NCBI RefSeq assembly: GCF_012396615.1
Contig: NZ_JAAXPV010000008.1
Span: 55,082 to 119,081 of the forward strand
Direction of reading: 5' to 3'
DNA: 64,000 nt
DNA from: Rothia terrae
Lineage (GTDB): Bacteria > Actinomycetota > Actinomycetes > Actinomycetales > Micrococcaceae
Part shown: in pieces, positions 45,932 through 54,310 of the stretch
Layout: every line of letters begins with the position of its first letter
Numbering within the stretch: the first letter of the stretch is position 1
Translations under genes and position numbers: made by a program
Notes under the pieces: generated by a model
Seen by the model: only the letters and a program-made list of their open reading frames with translations
The model's database searches: none
Told to the model about the DNA's origin: nothing

Positions 45932-47254
45932 TTATTCCGGGTGGATTTGCGGAATCATCGCGGTATCTTCAATAGGTTTGGGTACATAGCGCCACAGAGC
46001 CGGGATTGCCACCGTAATTCCAGCGATTGCAAGGATGCAGGTGAGCCCGCCCGCCATCGCCGCGACGGGCGCGCCGAGGACGTTTGCGGCACCGCCAACC
46101 AGGCCGGTGCCCAGATTAGGACCGCCCGTAACCGTGACAATAAAAAGCCCCTGCAAGCGTCCGCGCATGTTATCCGGCGAGGCAGTCTGCAAAATAGTGG
46201 ATCGATAGATACCGCCGAGTGCATCGCACCAGCCGGCGAATGCCAGGGCAGCCGCACCACCTAGAATGGGCAACAGATTTTCGAGGACGCTGTCGCTGGG
46301 TTCTCTGCCGAGAAGCATGAAGGCGATGAGCCCGAAGGTAAAGAATCCTAAGCCCCAGCCCACGTAGCTGAGGGTGAGAAAGCGTCCCTGCCGTTCAATG
46401 TTTTTCAGCCAGCCCGAGAGCGATACACCTAGCAAAGCGCCAATAGCTCCCGCAGAGAGCAAAATACCTGCGCCACTATCGCCGCCGCCAAAGGAGACCA
46501 CCACTAGCGCCGGAATGATAGGGCGGGCTTGGGCAAAGAGCATACCGATGACATCAACGATAAATGACATTCCCACGACGGGTTGGCCTTTAACAAATCG
46601 AAGACCTTCGGCAACGGATGACAGTCCTCGTTTTTGCTCCTGCGCATGGTCGCGATGCGGAATCATGGGCGGTAGCTTATACAAGGCCCACAGCCCCACC
46701 ATCATGGCGAGCACGTTGATAGAGTACGTCCAGTTGTAGCCAACGCTTGCAACGAGTGCGCCGCCGAGCATCGGGCCGACGCTCATGCCGAGGGTTCCAA
46801 CCGTCATGGTAAGCGCGTTGGCGCTGGGTAGAAGCCTGCGTTTGATGAGTTTGGGAATAATGGCGCCACGCGCAGCCTGATTGATAGGTTGAAGCAGTGA
46901 TTCGACGGCGATAAGTCCGTAAAGCACCCATACGTTGTGAACGCTCGCCCACGCATGAATTGCGATACACAGGGTTACTAGCCACATTCCAATGGATGCG
47001 GCCAGGGCGACTTTTCTGCGGTCGTAGGTGTCTGCGATAACTCCACCGTAAAGACCACCAATAATGAGCGGCCCCACTGCTACCAGCCCAATAGCACCGG
47101 TGGCTGCGGTTGAGCCTGTCAACGCGAAAATCTCTAACGTCATGGCGATAGAGGTGATCTGGTAGCCCATCGTTGAGAACAGCCCGCCCATCCAGATGCG
47201 ACGGAACTCTGGACTAACTTTAAGCGGGGTGATATCCATCAGGAGTTTGGGCAT
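45932..47254 (-). CDS. MFS transporter (MFS_3/EntS-like)
   Basis: 440 residues with about 12 helices. Motifs: GLYGGVIADTYDRRKVALAA (loop 2-3 of MFS) and the EntS-like DALGGIYRSTILQTASPDNM, RGRLQGLF near the middle. The family includes siderophore and macrolide exporters; no specificity is seen. The N terminus MPKLLMDITPLKVSPEFRRI is amphipathic. Monocistronic, with a large palindrome at 45861-45913 beyond its end. The intergenic sequence before its start has AATAGG but no strong promoter. Confidence 0.88.
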   Translation of the reverse strand: MPKLLMDITPLKVSPEFRRIWMGGLFSTMGYQITSIAMTLEIFALTGSTAATGAIGLVAVGPLIIGGLYGGVIADTYDRRKVALAASIGMWLVTLCIAIHAWASVHNVWVLYGLIAVESLLQPINQAARGAIIPKLIKRRLLPSANALTMTVGTLGMSVGPMLGGALVASVGYNWTYSINVLAMMVGLWALYKLPPMIPHRDHAQEQKRGLSSVAEGLRFVKGQPVVGMSFIVDVIGMLFAQARPIIPALVVVSFGGGDSGAGILLSAGAIGALLGVSLSGWLKNIERQGRFLTLSYVGWGLGFFTFGLIAFMLLGREPSDSVLENLLPILGGAAALAFAGWCDALGGIYRSTILQTASPDNMRGRLQGLFIVTVTGGPNLGTGLVGGAANVLGAPVAAMAGGLTCILAIAGITVAIPALWRYVPKPIEDTAMIPQIHPE

Positions 47255-47402
47255 GCTACCTATTGTCAGTCAAACGTTGGATGCGGGCAAGAGGATTTTT
47301 TCTTATTTTGGGAGCATAATTCAATAAGGAAAATTCTTGCTCTATCTCACCATTTGTTTTCTATTGAAAATTTATTTCCCATGCCATTGACTATTAAATA
47401 AA

Positions 47403-47438
47403 AGAATTCCGGCGCTCTTGAGAGTGTCGGAATTTTTA
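47403..47438 (-). terminator. Terminator of the YiaA-like gene
   Basis: AATTCCGGCGCTC pairs with GAGTGTCGGAATT (two G-U-type differences); on the minus strand it is followed by TTTTATTT. It lies 14 bases past the stop at 47452. Confidence 0.75.
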
Positions 47439-47451
47439 GTCAGTCTAAAAC

Positions 47452-47757
47452 TTAGCGAGCTTCGTACTGACGAGCCTGCTGTGAGCGAACATTCTGCACA
47501 GCTGCAGCGTCCTTGATAATCTGCTCGTACATTTCGTTGTCTTCCTGGCTGTCGCGAACCACCTTTGCAACGGTGAATGATGACGAAATCAGGCCCACGG
47601 AGCCCATCAGGTAGTAGCCCTTAACCATGAGCGGTTCTTTCAGGGTGTAAAGACCAACCAGCATCAAAACGACAAAGAATCCAAAAGATACCCAAGCCAG
47701 CAAAACAAATGCTGAATTATTGCGGTAGGCCTTTTTCTTTACATTAGGCGAAGACAT
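47452..47757 (-). CDS. YiaA/YiaB-like two-helix membrane protein
   Basis: 101 residues from ATG 47757 (MSSPNVKKKAYRNNSAFV); the longer frame upstream is not needed, and AAAGGG lies about 10 bases before the ATG. Two helices (AFVLLAWVSFGFFVVLMLVGLY and YYLMGSVGLISSSFTVAKV) and a polar C-terminal coil (RDSQEDNEMYEQII). This is the YiaAB two-helix domain. Function unknown. Confidence 0.85.
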   Translation of the reverse strand: MSSPNVKKKAYRNNSAFVLLAWVSFGFFVVLMLVGLYTLKEPLMVKGYYLMGSVGLISSSFTVAKVVRDSQEDNEMYEQIIKDAAAVQNVRSQQARQYEAR

Positions 47758-47914
47758 CAGTAATAAACCCTTTTTATAAATAACGGTGAGCATTAAAGAA
47801 ATTACCACAGTCACAAAAAGAGTTAACTTTATGACGCTTATCTGCGGCGGCGGTCCATGCAACGTGAGGTCGTAGACTTAAGACTGCCCTTTGTTTTCGT
47901 AGAGGAGTTTTATC

Positions 47915-48802
47915 GTGCCCCACGTTTTTCCTACCCCGTCACCCACTATCACCATGAACGATGGCGAAGGCATCCCTCAGCTAGGTTTTGGTGTCTGCGC
48001 TATTTCTCAGGATGGCACTGCCCCGGCTGTAGAGGCAGCGCTAGAGGCTGGTTATCGCCATATTGACACCGCGACAATCTACAAGAATGAGCGTCAGGTC
48101 GGCGAGGCGGTGCGCGCCAGCGGTATCGCGCGTGAAGATGTTTTCGTCACCACTAAGCTGTGGAACACCGACCAAGGACGAGACTCCGCACTTGAGGCTT
48201 GCGAAAAATCCCTTGAACTTCTGGGAATGGACTACGTTGATCTCTACCTCATTCACTGGGCACAGCCAGGTCAGGCTAAGTACCGTGAATCTTGGGAATC
48301 GTTGTTGGAGCTTCGCGAGCGCGGTCTCGTCAAATCTGTAGGTGTTTCTAACTTCACCAGCTCGCAGCTTGATGAGATTATCGCCGACACTGGTGTTACG
48401 CCCGTGGTCAACCAGATTGAGACGCATCCTTTCTTTAACCAAGCACAGCAGCGTGCTGAGAACGCTGCCCGCTCTATTTTGACCGAAGCGTGGTCACCGC
48501 TGGGGCAGGGTTCGGCGTTAGAGCATCCTGATCTTGTGGCGATTGCTCAGGTTCATGATGCGACGGTGGCGCAGATTATCGTTGCATGGCATTTAGCCGC
48601 CGGTAGCGTCGTCATTCCTAAGTCGCAGACTCCGCAACGCATCGCGTCCAACCTTGATGCTCTCAAGGTCACGTTGACGGCACAGGATATCGAGCTCATC
48701 GATTCCCTCACCCGCGCTGACGGACGCTTGGGCGGCGACCCTGCGGTGGGCGACCTTGGCGCACCGTTCTACTCAGATCGCCCCGGTGTTATGCAGAAGT
48801 AA
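47915..48802 (+). CDS. Aldo/keto reductase
   Basis: 295 residues from GTG 47915 (AGAGGAG 8 bases upstream). NADPH-dependent carbonyl reductase of the AKR5 group, like 2,5-diketo-D-gluconate reductase. The catalytic tetrad is visible as Asp in HIDTATIY, Tyr in the same motif, Lys in VTTKLW and His in LIHW. Cofactor motif IPKSQTPQRIASN near residue 235 is the K-x-x-x-x-x-R-I-x-x-N phosphate site. Shares about half its residues with the next gene, suggesting a tandem duplication. Substrate unknown. Confidence 0.92.
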   Translation: MPHVFPTPSPTITMNDGEGIPQLGFGVCAISQDGTAPAVEAALEAGYRHIDTATIYKNERQVGEAVRASGIAREDVFVTTKLWNTDQGRDSALEACEKSLELLGMDYVDLYLIHWAQPGQAKYRESWESLLELRERGLVKSVGVSNFTSSQLDEIIADTGVTPVVNQIETHPFFNQAQQRAENAARSILTEAWSPLGQGSALEHPDLVAIAQVHDATVAQIIVAWHLAAGSVVIPKSQTPQRIASNLDALKVTLTAQDIELIDSLTRADGRLGGDPAVGDLGAPFYSDRPGVMQK

Positions 48803-48912
48803 GCCGCTTCTAAGATTAACTTTCGTGGCCTGCACCGCAGGCACAATTGATTCTGCACTGTGTAGGTGATTGAGTAGAAATACATCTAACCACGATCGAA
48901 AGGATGGCTAGC

Positions 48913-49746
48913 ATGGCACAGGCGCCACTAGTGAAGTTCAATGACGGCAATGAAATCCCTCAGCTCGGCTACGGTGTATGGCAGGTTGAAGATGAGGTTG
49001 CTGAAAAGGTTGTAGGCCTGGCACTGGACGCGGGCTTCCGCCACATCGACACCGCTAAGATTTACGGTAACGAAGAGGGCGTAGGACGCGCACTTGCGGC
49101 TTCATCAGTTGACCGCAACGATGTTTTCATCACCACCAAGGTCTGGAACGAAGACCAGGGTTACGATGAGGCACTGGCAGCTTTCGATGCATCACTCAAG
49201 CGCCTGGGTATTGAGGAACTTGATCTCTACCTGATTCACTGGGCAGCACCTCACCGCGGCAAGTACTTGGAGACCTGGAAGGCTCTGATTGAGCTGCAGA
49301 AGTCAGGTCGCGTCAAGTCCATTGGTGTTTCGAACTTCCCCGAAAAGGAACTGCGCGAAATCATCGAGGCTACCGGTGTTACCCCCGCAATCCACCAGAT
49401 TGAGCTGCACCCTTACTTCAACCAGACTGAACTGCGCAAGGTCAACGACGAGCTCGGCATTAAGACCGAGGCATGGTCACCGCTGGGCCAGGGCGGCGAA
49501 ATCCTCAAAGACGAAACCGTCCTAAAGATTGCTGAAAAGCACGATGCTACCCCCGCACAGGTTGTTGTGGCATGGCATCTAGCTATCGGCAACGTCGTTA
49601 TCCCCAAGTCAGTCACCCCCGAGCGCATCACCGAGAACTTTGATGCACTGGGTGTTTCCTTGGATTCTGAAGACGTTGAGGCTATCAACGCACTCTCCCG
49701 CGAGGACGGACGCCTCGGCCCCGACCCCGCAGACATGGATTTCTAA
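48913..49746 (+). CDS. Aldo/keto reductase, tandem paralogue
   Basis: 277 residues from ATG 48913. An ATG at 48904 is open, but AAAGG touches it; 48913 has normal spacing. AKR5 type: HIDTAKIYGNEEG (Asp and Tyr), TTKVWN (Lys), LIHWA (His), VIPKSVTPERITENF (cofactor). Compared with its neighbour it lacks an N-terminal extension and a C-terminal extension. The 110-base gap between them and the strong ribosome site suggest separate translation, perhaps its own promoter. Followed by a terminator at 49775-49815. Confidence 0.92.
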   Translation: MAQAPLVKFNDGNEIPQLGYGVWQVEDEVAEKVVGLALDAGFRHIDTAKIYGNEEGVGRALAASSVDRNDVFITTKVWNEDQGYDEALAAFDASLKRLGIEELDLYLIHWAAPHRGKYLETWKALIELQKSGRVKSIGVSNFPEKELREIIEATGVTPAIHQIELHPYFNQTELRKVNDELGIKTEAWSPLGQGGEILKDETVLKIAEKHDATPAQVVVAWHLAIGNVVIPKSVTPERITENFDALGVSLDSEDVEAINALSREDGRLGPDPADMDF

Positions 49747-49774
49747 GACTCAACAGTGAGTTTTAAAGCCGAAT

Positions 49775-49815
49775 AAAAATCGGTGGTATGCAAGGTGAGC
49801 GCGCCACCGATTTTT
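49775..49815 (+). terminator. Terminator of the second aldo/keto reductase gene
   Basis: AAAAATCGGTGG (49775-49786) pairs with CCACCGATTTTT (49804-49815), followed by GTATG. Loop of 17 bases. Confidence 0.8.
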
Positions 49816-49910
49816 GTATGTCATTAATTCATACGGCGATAAGCGACTTCTGGCGGTGAGTTCTCAGGTGCAGTGGTCAAGTTGCAAGAAGAGTTATTCC
49901 CGTTAAAACA

Positions 49911-49949
49911 CTTCGCCCCGGCACACATTGCGCATATGTGCCGGGGTGA
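49911..49949 (-). terminator. Terminator of the ornithine cyclodeaminase gene
   Basis: TTCGCCCCGGCACA pairs with TGTGCCGGGGTGAA (one G-U), with a T run (GTTTTAAC) on the minus strand side. It lies 35 bases past the stop. Confidence 0.75.
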
Positions 49950-49983
49950 ACCGTTTACCAAGACTTATGAGCGTCCTTGGAAT

Positions 49984-51018
49984 TTAGCCGACGGGGCTGT
50001 TGACCTTGATCAGCGAGAAGAGGTCGCGGGGATCCTCAGGCTCAGCGATGAGGTCGATGAAGGTCTGTAACTCGCTACCCTGGGTAGCGGCGCGTGCGTA
50101 ACGCAGTGCTGAGAAGTCAGAGATTGCGAAGCCGACGGAGTCGAACAGGGTGATTTCCTGATCTGAAGTACGGCCGGGCTTGTCACCGGTCAGCACCTGC
50201 CAGAATTCGGTGACGGGGAAGTCCGGGTCCTTCTGCTGAATTTCGCCTTCAATGCGGGTCTGCGGCGGGAATTCAACGAACACCGTGGAGCGGTCAAGAA
50301 TTGCGCTATCGAGCTCGGTCTTACCGGGGCAGTCGCCACCAACAGCGTTGATGTGTACGCCGTCCTTGACCTGCGCGTTGTTGAGCACATGGTTCTGTGC
50401 CTTGTCAGCGGTGCAAGTGGTGATGATGTCTGCATCAGCAACAGCCTCGTCAACGGAGCTTGCGATATGAATATCGAAGCCCAGCGGTTCGAGGTTGCGG
50501 CGGAACTTCTCGCATGCTTCGGGTTCAACGTCGAAGACTGAGAGCTTTTCAATACCGAGTGCTGCACGGAAGCCCAGTGACTGGAACTCTGACTGTGAAC
50601 CGGCACCGATGAGTGCCATGTGCTTTGAGTCGGGGCGCGCCAGCTTGCGTCCTACCATTGCGGATGCGGCAGCGGTACGCAGCGCGGTCAGCAGGGTCAT
50701 CTCGGCCATGAAGACGGGGTAACCGTTGTCGACATCAGCCAGCATGCCAAAAGCAGTAACGGTCTGGAAACCACGTGCGGGGTTTGACGGGTGACCGTTC
50801 ACGTACTTGAAGGAGTAGGTCTCCATGTCGGAGGTGGGCATCAGTTCGATGACACCAAAGGGGGTGTGGCTAGCCACACGAGGAATCTTATCAAAACGCT
50901 CCCAGCGCTTGAAGTCTGATTCAAGGTATTCGATCATTCCGCCGATGATGTTTTCTACGCCGTCTCGCTGGATCCAGCGAGCCATGCTTGCAACATCTAC
51001 GAATTCAACTTTGGTCAT
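49984..51018 (-). CDS. Ornithine cyclodeaminase family protein
   Basis: 344 residues. NAD-dependent enzyme of the OCD/mu-crystallin family, which converts ornithine to proline and ammonia or reduces cyclic imines; exact substrate uncertain. N-terminal ERFDKIPRVASHTP, SFKYVNGHPSNP (substrate Lys and Arg environment), NAD-binding IGAGSQSEFQ near residue 138, GDCPGKTEL near 230 and FDSVGFAISDFSAL near 310 match OCD. The strong GAGAGGA precedes the ATG. Divergent to an Lrp regulator 139 bases away, the usual arrangement for Lrp/PutR/ArgR-type control of ornithine or arginine use, with an amino acid permease next. Confidence 0.87.
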   Translation of the reverse strand: MTKVEFVDVASMARWIQRDGVENIIGGMIEYLESDFKRWERFDKIPRVASHTPFGVIELMPTSDMETYSFKYVNGHPSNPARGFQTVTAFGMLADVDNGYPVFMAEMTLLTALRTAAASAMVGRKLARPDSKHMALIGAGSQSEFQSLGFRAALGIEKLSVFDVEPEACEKFRRNLEPLGFDIHIASSVDEAVADADIITTCTADKAQNHVLNNAQVKDGVHINAVGGDCPGKTELDSAILDRSTVFVEFPPQTRIEGEIQQKDPDFPVTEFWQVLTGDKPGRTSDQEITLFDSVGFAISDFSALRYARAATQGSELQTFIDLIAEPEDPRDLFSLIKVNSPVG

Positions 51019-51107
51019 ACGTAAGTCCTCTCTGACTTAGTGCACCGATTATCTCCTTGAACAGAATAGAGAAGAATTGTATAGACGGCTATAGGAATAA
51101 TGAACGA

Positions 51108-51123
51108 ATATTTCGCTAAATAT
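51108..51123. promoter_or_regulatory. Putative Lrp-type operator
   Basis: ATATTT-CGCT-AAATAT is a perfect 6-bp inverted repeat in the AT-rich gap between the cyclodeaminase and the Lrp gene. Lrp sites are AT-rich palindromes of this size. Inferred only. Confidence 0.45.
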
Positions 51124-51157
51124 GTACATTTTGAGCAGATAAAGTAACATTTTGCTT

Positions 51158-51589
51158 ATGCCCCACCTCACTTCTGCTGAAAATCAGTTACTCACAGCAC
51201 TTCGCAAGAACGCGCGTGCCACGGTTTCTTCGCTCGCTACTCAACTCGGCGTCACGCGAGCCACCATTACCCACATGATGGCGCGTCTAGAATCGCGCGG
51301 AATCATCCTGGGGTACACCGTGCGGGTGTCTGATGAAGAAATCAACAAGAGCATGAGGGCTGTAGCGATGCTTGAGGTGGACAATCACGCCACCCGTTAC
51401 GCTGTTCAACAGTTGAGGCTGATGCCTGAGGTCGAAGAAATTCATACCACCAACGGCGTATGGGATTTAGTGGCTCATATTCGGTGCAGCTCGCTGAGTG
51501 ATTTCGATGCTGTCCTACAGAAAATCGCGGCAGTCAAAGGTATCAGCAACTCGCAGACCAGCATCCTTTTGACGCAGGTGGGGCCGTAA
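51158..51589 (+). CDS. Lrp/AsnC family regulator
   Basis: 143 residues from ATG 51158. The N-terminal HTH (LLTALRKNARATVSSLATQL then GVTRATITHMMARLESRGII) is followed by the RAM ligand-binding domain (AMLEVDNHATRYAVQQL, IHTTNGVWDLVAHIRC). Typically an octameric sensor of amino acids; divergent position argues that it controls the ornithine cyclodeaminase gene. No ribosome site; TAACAT lies seven bases upstream (51145-51150), so probably leaderless. TTG 51152 is an alternative start. Confidence 0.88.
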   Translation: MPHLTSAENQLLTALRKNARATVSSLATQLGVTRATITHMMARLESRGIILGYTVRVSDEEINKSMRAVAMLEVDNHATRYAVQQLRLMPEVEEIHTTNGVWDLVAHIRCSSLSDFDAVLQKIAAVKGISNSQTSILLTQVGP

Positions 51590-51634
51590 ATCTCTACAGG
51601 CTCTACGATATTTTGGCCAACCGCCGAAGTGTCA

Positions 51635-51674
51635 GGCATACACCAATAGTCTACTGACTATGGGGTATGCCTGC
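51635..51674. repeat. Imperfect hairpin after the Lrp gene
   Basis: CAGGCATACACCAATAGTC and GACTATGGGGTATGCCTG pair along almost their full length with a TACT loop. There is no T run. Lies between the Lrp stop and the amino acid permease terminator. Confidence 0.5.
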
Positions 51675-51700
51675 CGCTGGTATCGCACAGCAACAGAATA

Positions 51701-51740
51701 AAGCCGTGGGCCTCAACGATTGTGTTGAGGCCCACGGCTT
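51701..51740. terminator. Terminator between convergent Lrp and permease genes
   Basis: AAGCCGTGGGCCTCAAC (51701-51717) pairs perfectly with GTTGAGGCCCACGGCTT (51724-51740), 6-base loop, followed by TAT on the plus side and T-rich sequence on the minus side. Confidence 0.85.
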
Positions 51741-51764
51741 ATAGACGCAAGAAGTTAGCGGATT

Positions 51765-53324
51765 CTAGCGTTCGTCGTCGAAGGTGTTTCTCACCGACCC
51801 GCGGAAGGTGCGTCCTTCACTGTGAGCGGTATCGACGCCGGGACGGTGTGCCAGAATCGGGACAGCACCGGTGTAGCCTTCACGCACAGCAGCTGCCTCG
51901 TAGACGCGCTTGCGAACCACAAACCAGCCGCCGATAAGAATCGGAACAACCAATGCCATAGATGCCAGGGTGTAGGTACCGGTCGGGTAATCCAGAGCAA
52001 TGAGTACCATCACGACGGCGAGGAATGCCATCACAGCCCAGTCGCTAAAGCGTCCGCCGGGTGCCTTGTAGCCGGGGCGGCTGTAGCGTCCTGCTTTGAC
52101 TTCTTTCAAGAACTTCTGGTGTGACATGGCGATAGCTGCCCAGCTTGCCATCGTTCCGATTGCCGCGATGTTCAGAACAATCTCAAATGCCTGCGCAGGC
52201 ACGATGAAGTTGAGAACCACACCGATTAGCGCGATAACAGCGGTAAGCAAGATACCTGCAACGGGCACGCCACCCTTTGACATCTTGGCAGCAATCTTGG
52301 GGCCTGAGCCAGCAACCGCCATAGAGTGCAGGATGCGTCCGGTGGAGTACATGCCCGCGTTCATCGATGATGCCGCTGCGGTAATAACAACCAACTGCAT
52401 AATGGGTGCAGCGTAATCAACACCGATTGAATTGAAGAACGTAACGAAGGGTGATTCGTTAGCTGAGTAGGTGGTGTAAGGCAGCAGCATGCACAGCAGC
52501 AAAACGGTACCAACGTAGAACACGGCAATACGGATAATCACTGTGTTGATGGCGCGGGGAATGATTTTCTCAGCGTTTTGAGTCTCACCTGCGGTGGTAC
52601 CTACGAGCTCAATACCTGCGTAGGCAAAGACAACACCCTGAACCACGATCATGGCGGGCAAGAGCCCGTTGGGCAAGAAGCCACCGTTATCAGTAATGAG
52701 CGAGAAACCAGTGGGAGTTCCGCTGGGGTTTCCGAAAATCAAGAAGCCGATACCGACCAGCAAGAAGATCACAAGCGCACCGACTTTAATCAGCGCAAAC
52801 CAAAATTCAAGCTCGCCAAAGACCTTGACCGATAACAGGTTGAGCGAGACCACCAGAACCACAACGATTAGCGCGATAACGCCCTGGTTGAGCCCTGCGA
52901 TGAAGTCGCTGTACTGCCCGAACCATTCAATGTAAATCGCGATAGCGGTCGCATCGGCAACCGCCGTCATTGCCCAGTTAAGCCAGTACAACCAGCCCGA
53001 AACGTATGCGGCTTTTTCACCGTAAAACTCGCGGGTATAGGAAACGAAGGATCCCGATGATGGGCGGTGCACAATCAGCTCGCCCAGAGCACGCAGAATT
53101 AGGTAGCCAAAGAAACCACAGATAGCGTAGACGAAAGCTAGCGAAGGCCCGGCGGTTTCTAGGCGTCCACCGGTGCCCAAAAACAGACCGGTACCGATTG
53201 CTGAACCGATTGCAATCATCTGAAGCTGACGGGCACCTAAGCCCTTGTGGAATCCCTCTTGCTCGTGGGCAAAAGGATCAGCAGCAACATCTATGTTCTG
53301 CTGAGAAGAAGTATGTTCTTGCAC
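51765..53324 (-). CDS. Amino acid permease (APC superfamily)
   Basis: 519 residues from GTG 53324 (GGTGAGG upstream). Twelve helices in the AAT subfamily: GLGARQLQMIAIGSAIGTGL and FLGTGGRLETAGPSLAFVYA, then QLVVITAAASSMNAGMYSTG and SRPGYKAPGGRFSDWAVM. Close to the CycA/ProY/GabP group, transporting D-alanine, proline, GABA or similar. Polar N-terminal 30 residues and C-terminal 45 residues are extra. The neighbouring ornithine cyclodeaminase makes proline or ornithine use a reasonable guess, not proof. Confidence 0.9.
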   Translation of the reverse strand: MQEHTSSQQNIDVAADPFAHEQEGFHKGLGARQLQMIAIGSAIGTGLFLGTGGRLETAGPSLAFVYAICGFFGYLILRALGELIVHRPSSGSFVSYTREFYGEKAAYVSGWLYWLNWAMTAVADATAIAIYIEWFGQYSDFIAGLNQGVIALIVVVLVVSLNLLSVKVFGELEFWFALIKVGALVIFLLVGIGFLIFGNPSGTPTGFSLITDNGGFLPNGLLPAMIVVQGVVFAYAGIELVGTTAGETQNAEKIIPRAINTVIIRIAVFYVGTVLLLCMLLPYTTYSANESPFVTFFNSIGVDYAAPIMQLVVITAAASSMNAGMYSTGRILHSMAVAGSGPKIAAKMSKGGVPVAGILLTAVIALIGVVLNFIVPAQAFEIVLNIAAIGTMASWAAIAMSHQKFLKEVKAGRYSRPGYKAPGGRFSDWAVMAFLAVVMVLIALDYPTGTYTLASMALVVPILIGGWFVVRKRVYEAAAVREGYTGAVPILAHRPGVDTAHSEGRTFRGSVRNTFDDER

Positions 53325-53661
53325 GATAGCCTCACCTAAATTTTTATGAGGTATTTACGCACGCGCCGCGTCGTTGCGGTGAAGCGCGGGTACGTAAACA
53401 CAAATGACAGAGATACTCGGTGCAGATGAGTTCTTGCTCTATCACTAGATTTACTCAGCTATACAACCATAGAAGGTTTGGAAAGTAATTCACAACACAC
53501 CTTTAAGGTAAAAACTGAAGCAAACTGTCAATTTACCTGATGTTTGGTTGACATATTTCACTCACGCCGGTTATCAACAACTGCAAAGAGAAGGGTGATA
53601 CTGTAATCAGGCATAACTTTGCTGGACGGTCTTGGGCGCAGGCGCGCAGTCAGGGGGGAAA
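53325..53661. other. Regulatory gap between permease and GtrA-like gene
   Basis: 337 bases without ORF. Near the permease, TTTACG (53353-53358) and CGTAAA (53393-53398) can pair around a GC-rich loop in its 5' leader. A TTGACA (about 53549-53554) spaced 17 bases from TTATCA could be the promoter of the GtrA-like gene. An ACCTT-T-AAGGT palindrome lies near 53500. Functions unproven. Confidence 0.45.
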
Positions 53662-54204
53662 ATGAAAGAGTTCATAAAGGATCCTAAGTTTAGGTTCCTA
53701 ATGGTGGGCGGTTTCTGCTTCGTTCTGACGATGGCGATTAACTACGGACTGAAGTACACGGTACTCACCGATAAGCCGACGACTGCGCTGTTGATTGCTA
53801 CGGCTATCGCATCTATCGTGAGCTATTACCTATCATCGCGGTGGACGTGGGAGCACACCTCCGGCGCAGCTCGCCCCAAAGAGTTCGTTGGCTTTGTGAT
53901 TGTGACGATTTTGGGCATTATCGTGAACGCTACCCCGCAGTGGATTTCACGCTACGTGTTCCATATTGAAGAGCCGCACGTGAGCTTCTTGGTGCAGGAA
54001 ATTTCTGACTTTATTGCTGGCCCCATCCTGGGTACACTGCTGGCAATGGTTTTCCGTTATTGGGCACTCGATCGCTTTGTATTCCATGGCAAAGAAGCAC
54101 GCAAGAACGCGGAGCATTCCGAAACTCTACCGCCGTTCACTTCTAAGTTCCCGGTGATTGAGCCCGCGCGTCCAGCCCCAGGCTCGGTTGACAAGATCGC
54201 TTAG
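53662..54204 (+). CDS. GtrA-like membrane protein
   Basis: 180 residues from ATG 53662, after GGGGGGAAA. Four helices (FLMVGGFCFVLTMAINYGLK, TTALLIATAIASIVSYYLSS, VGFVIVTILGIIVNATPQWI and ISDFIAGPILGTLLAMVFRY), the GtrA/DPMS-like pattern with WALDRFVFHGK after the last helix. GtrA proteins help move lipid-linked sugars across the membrane or accompany polyprenyl-phosphate mannose synthase. A link with manC is only suggestive. A longer upstream frame is rejected. Confidence 0.85.
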   Translation: MKEFIKDPKFRFLMVGGFCFVLTMAINYGLKYTVLTDKPTTALLIATAIASIVSYYLSSRWTWEHTSGAARPKEFVGFVIVTILGIIVNATPQWISRYVFHIEEPHVSFLVQEISDFIAGPILGTLLAMVFRYWALDRFVFHGKEARKNAEHSETLPPFTSKFPVIEPARPAPGSVDKIA

Positions 54205-54310
54205 ATTTCTCGATAACCGCGAGAGGTTAGACGTGGCGGATGCGAGCTAGCGAACGCACAAAGAGCCACGGCTAGAAATCTCTTCCTACAATTTGCTCAA
54301 GCTGGCGCTT

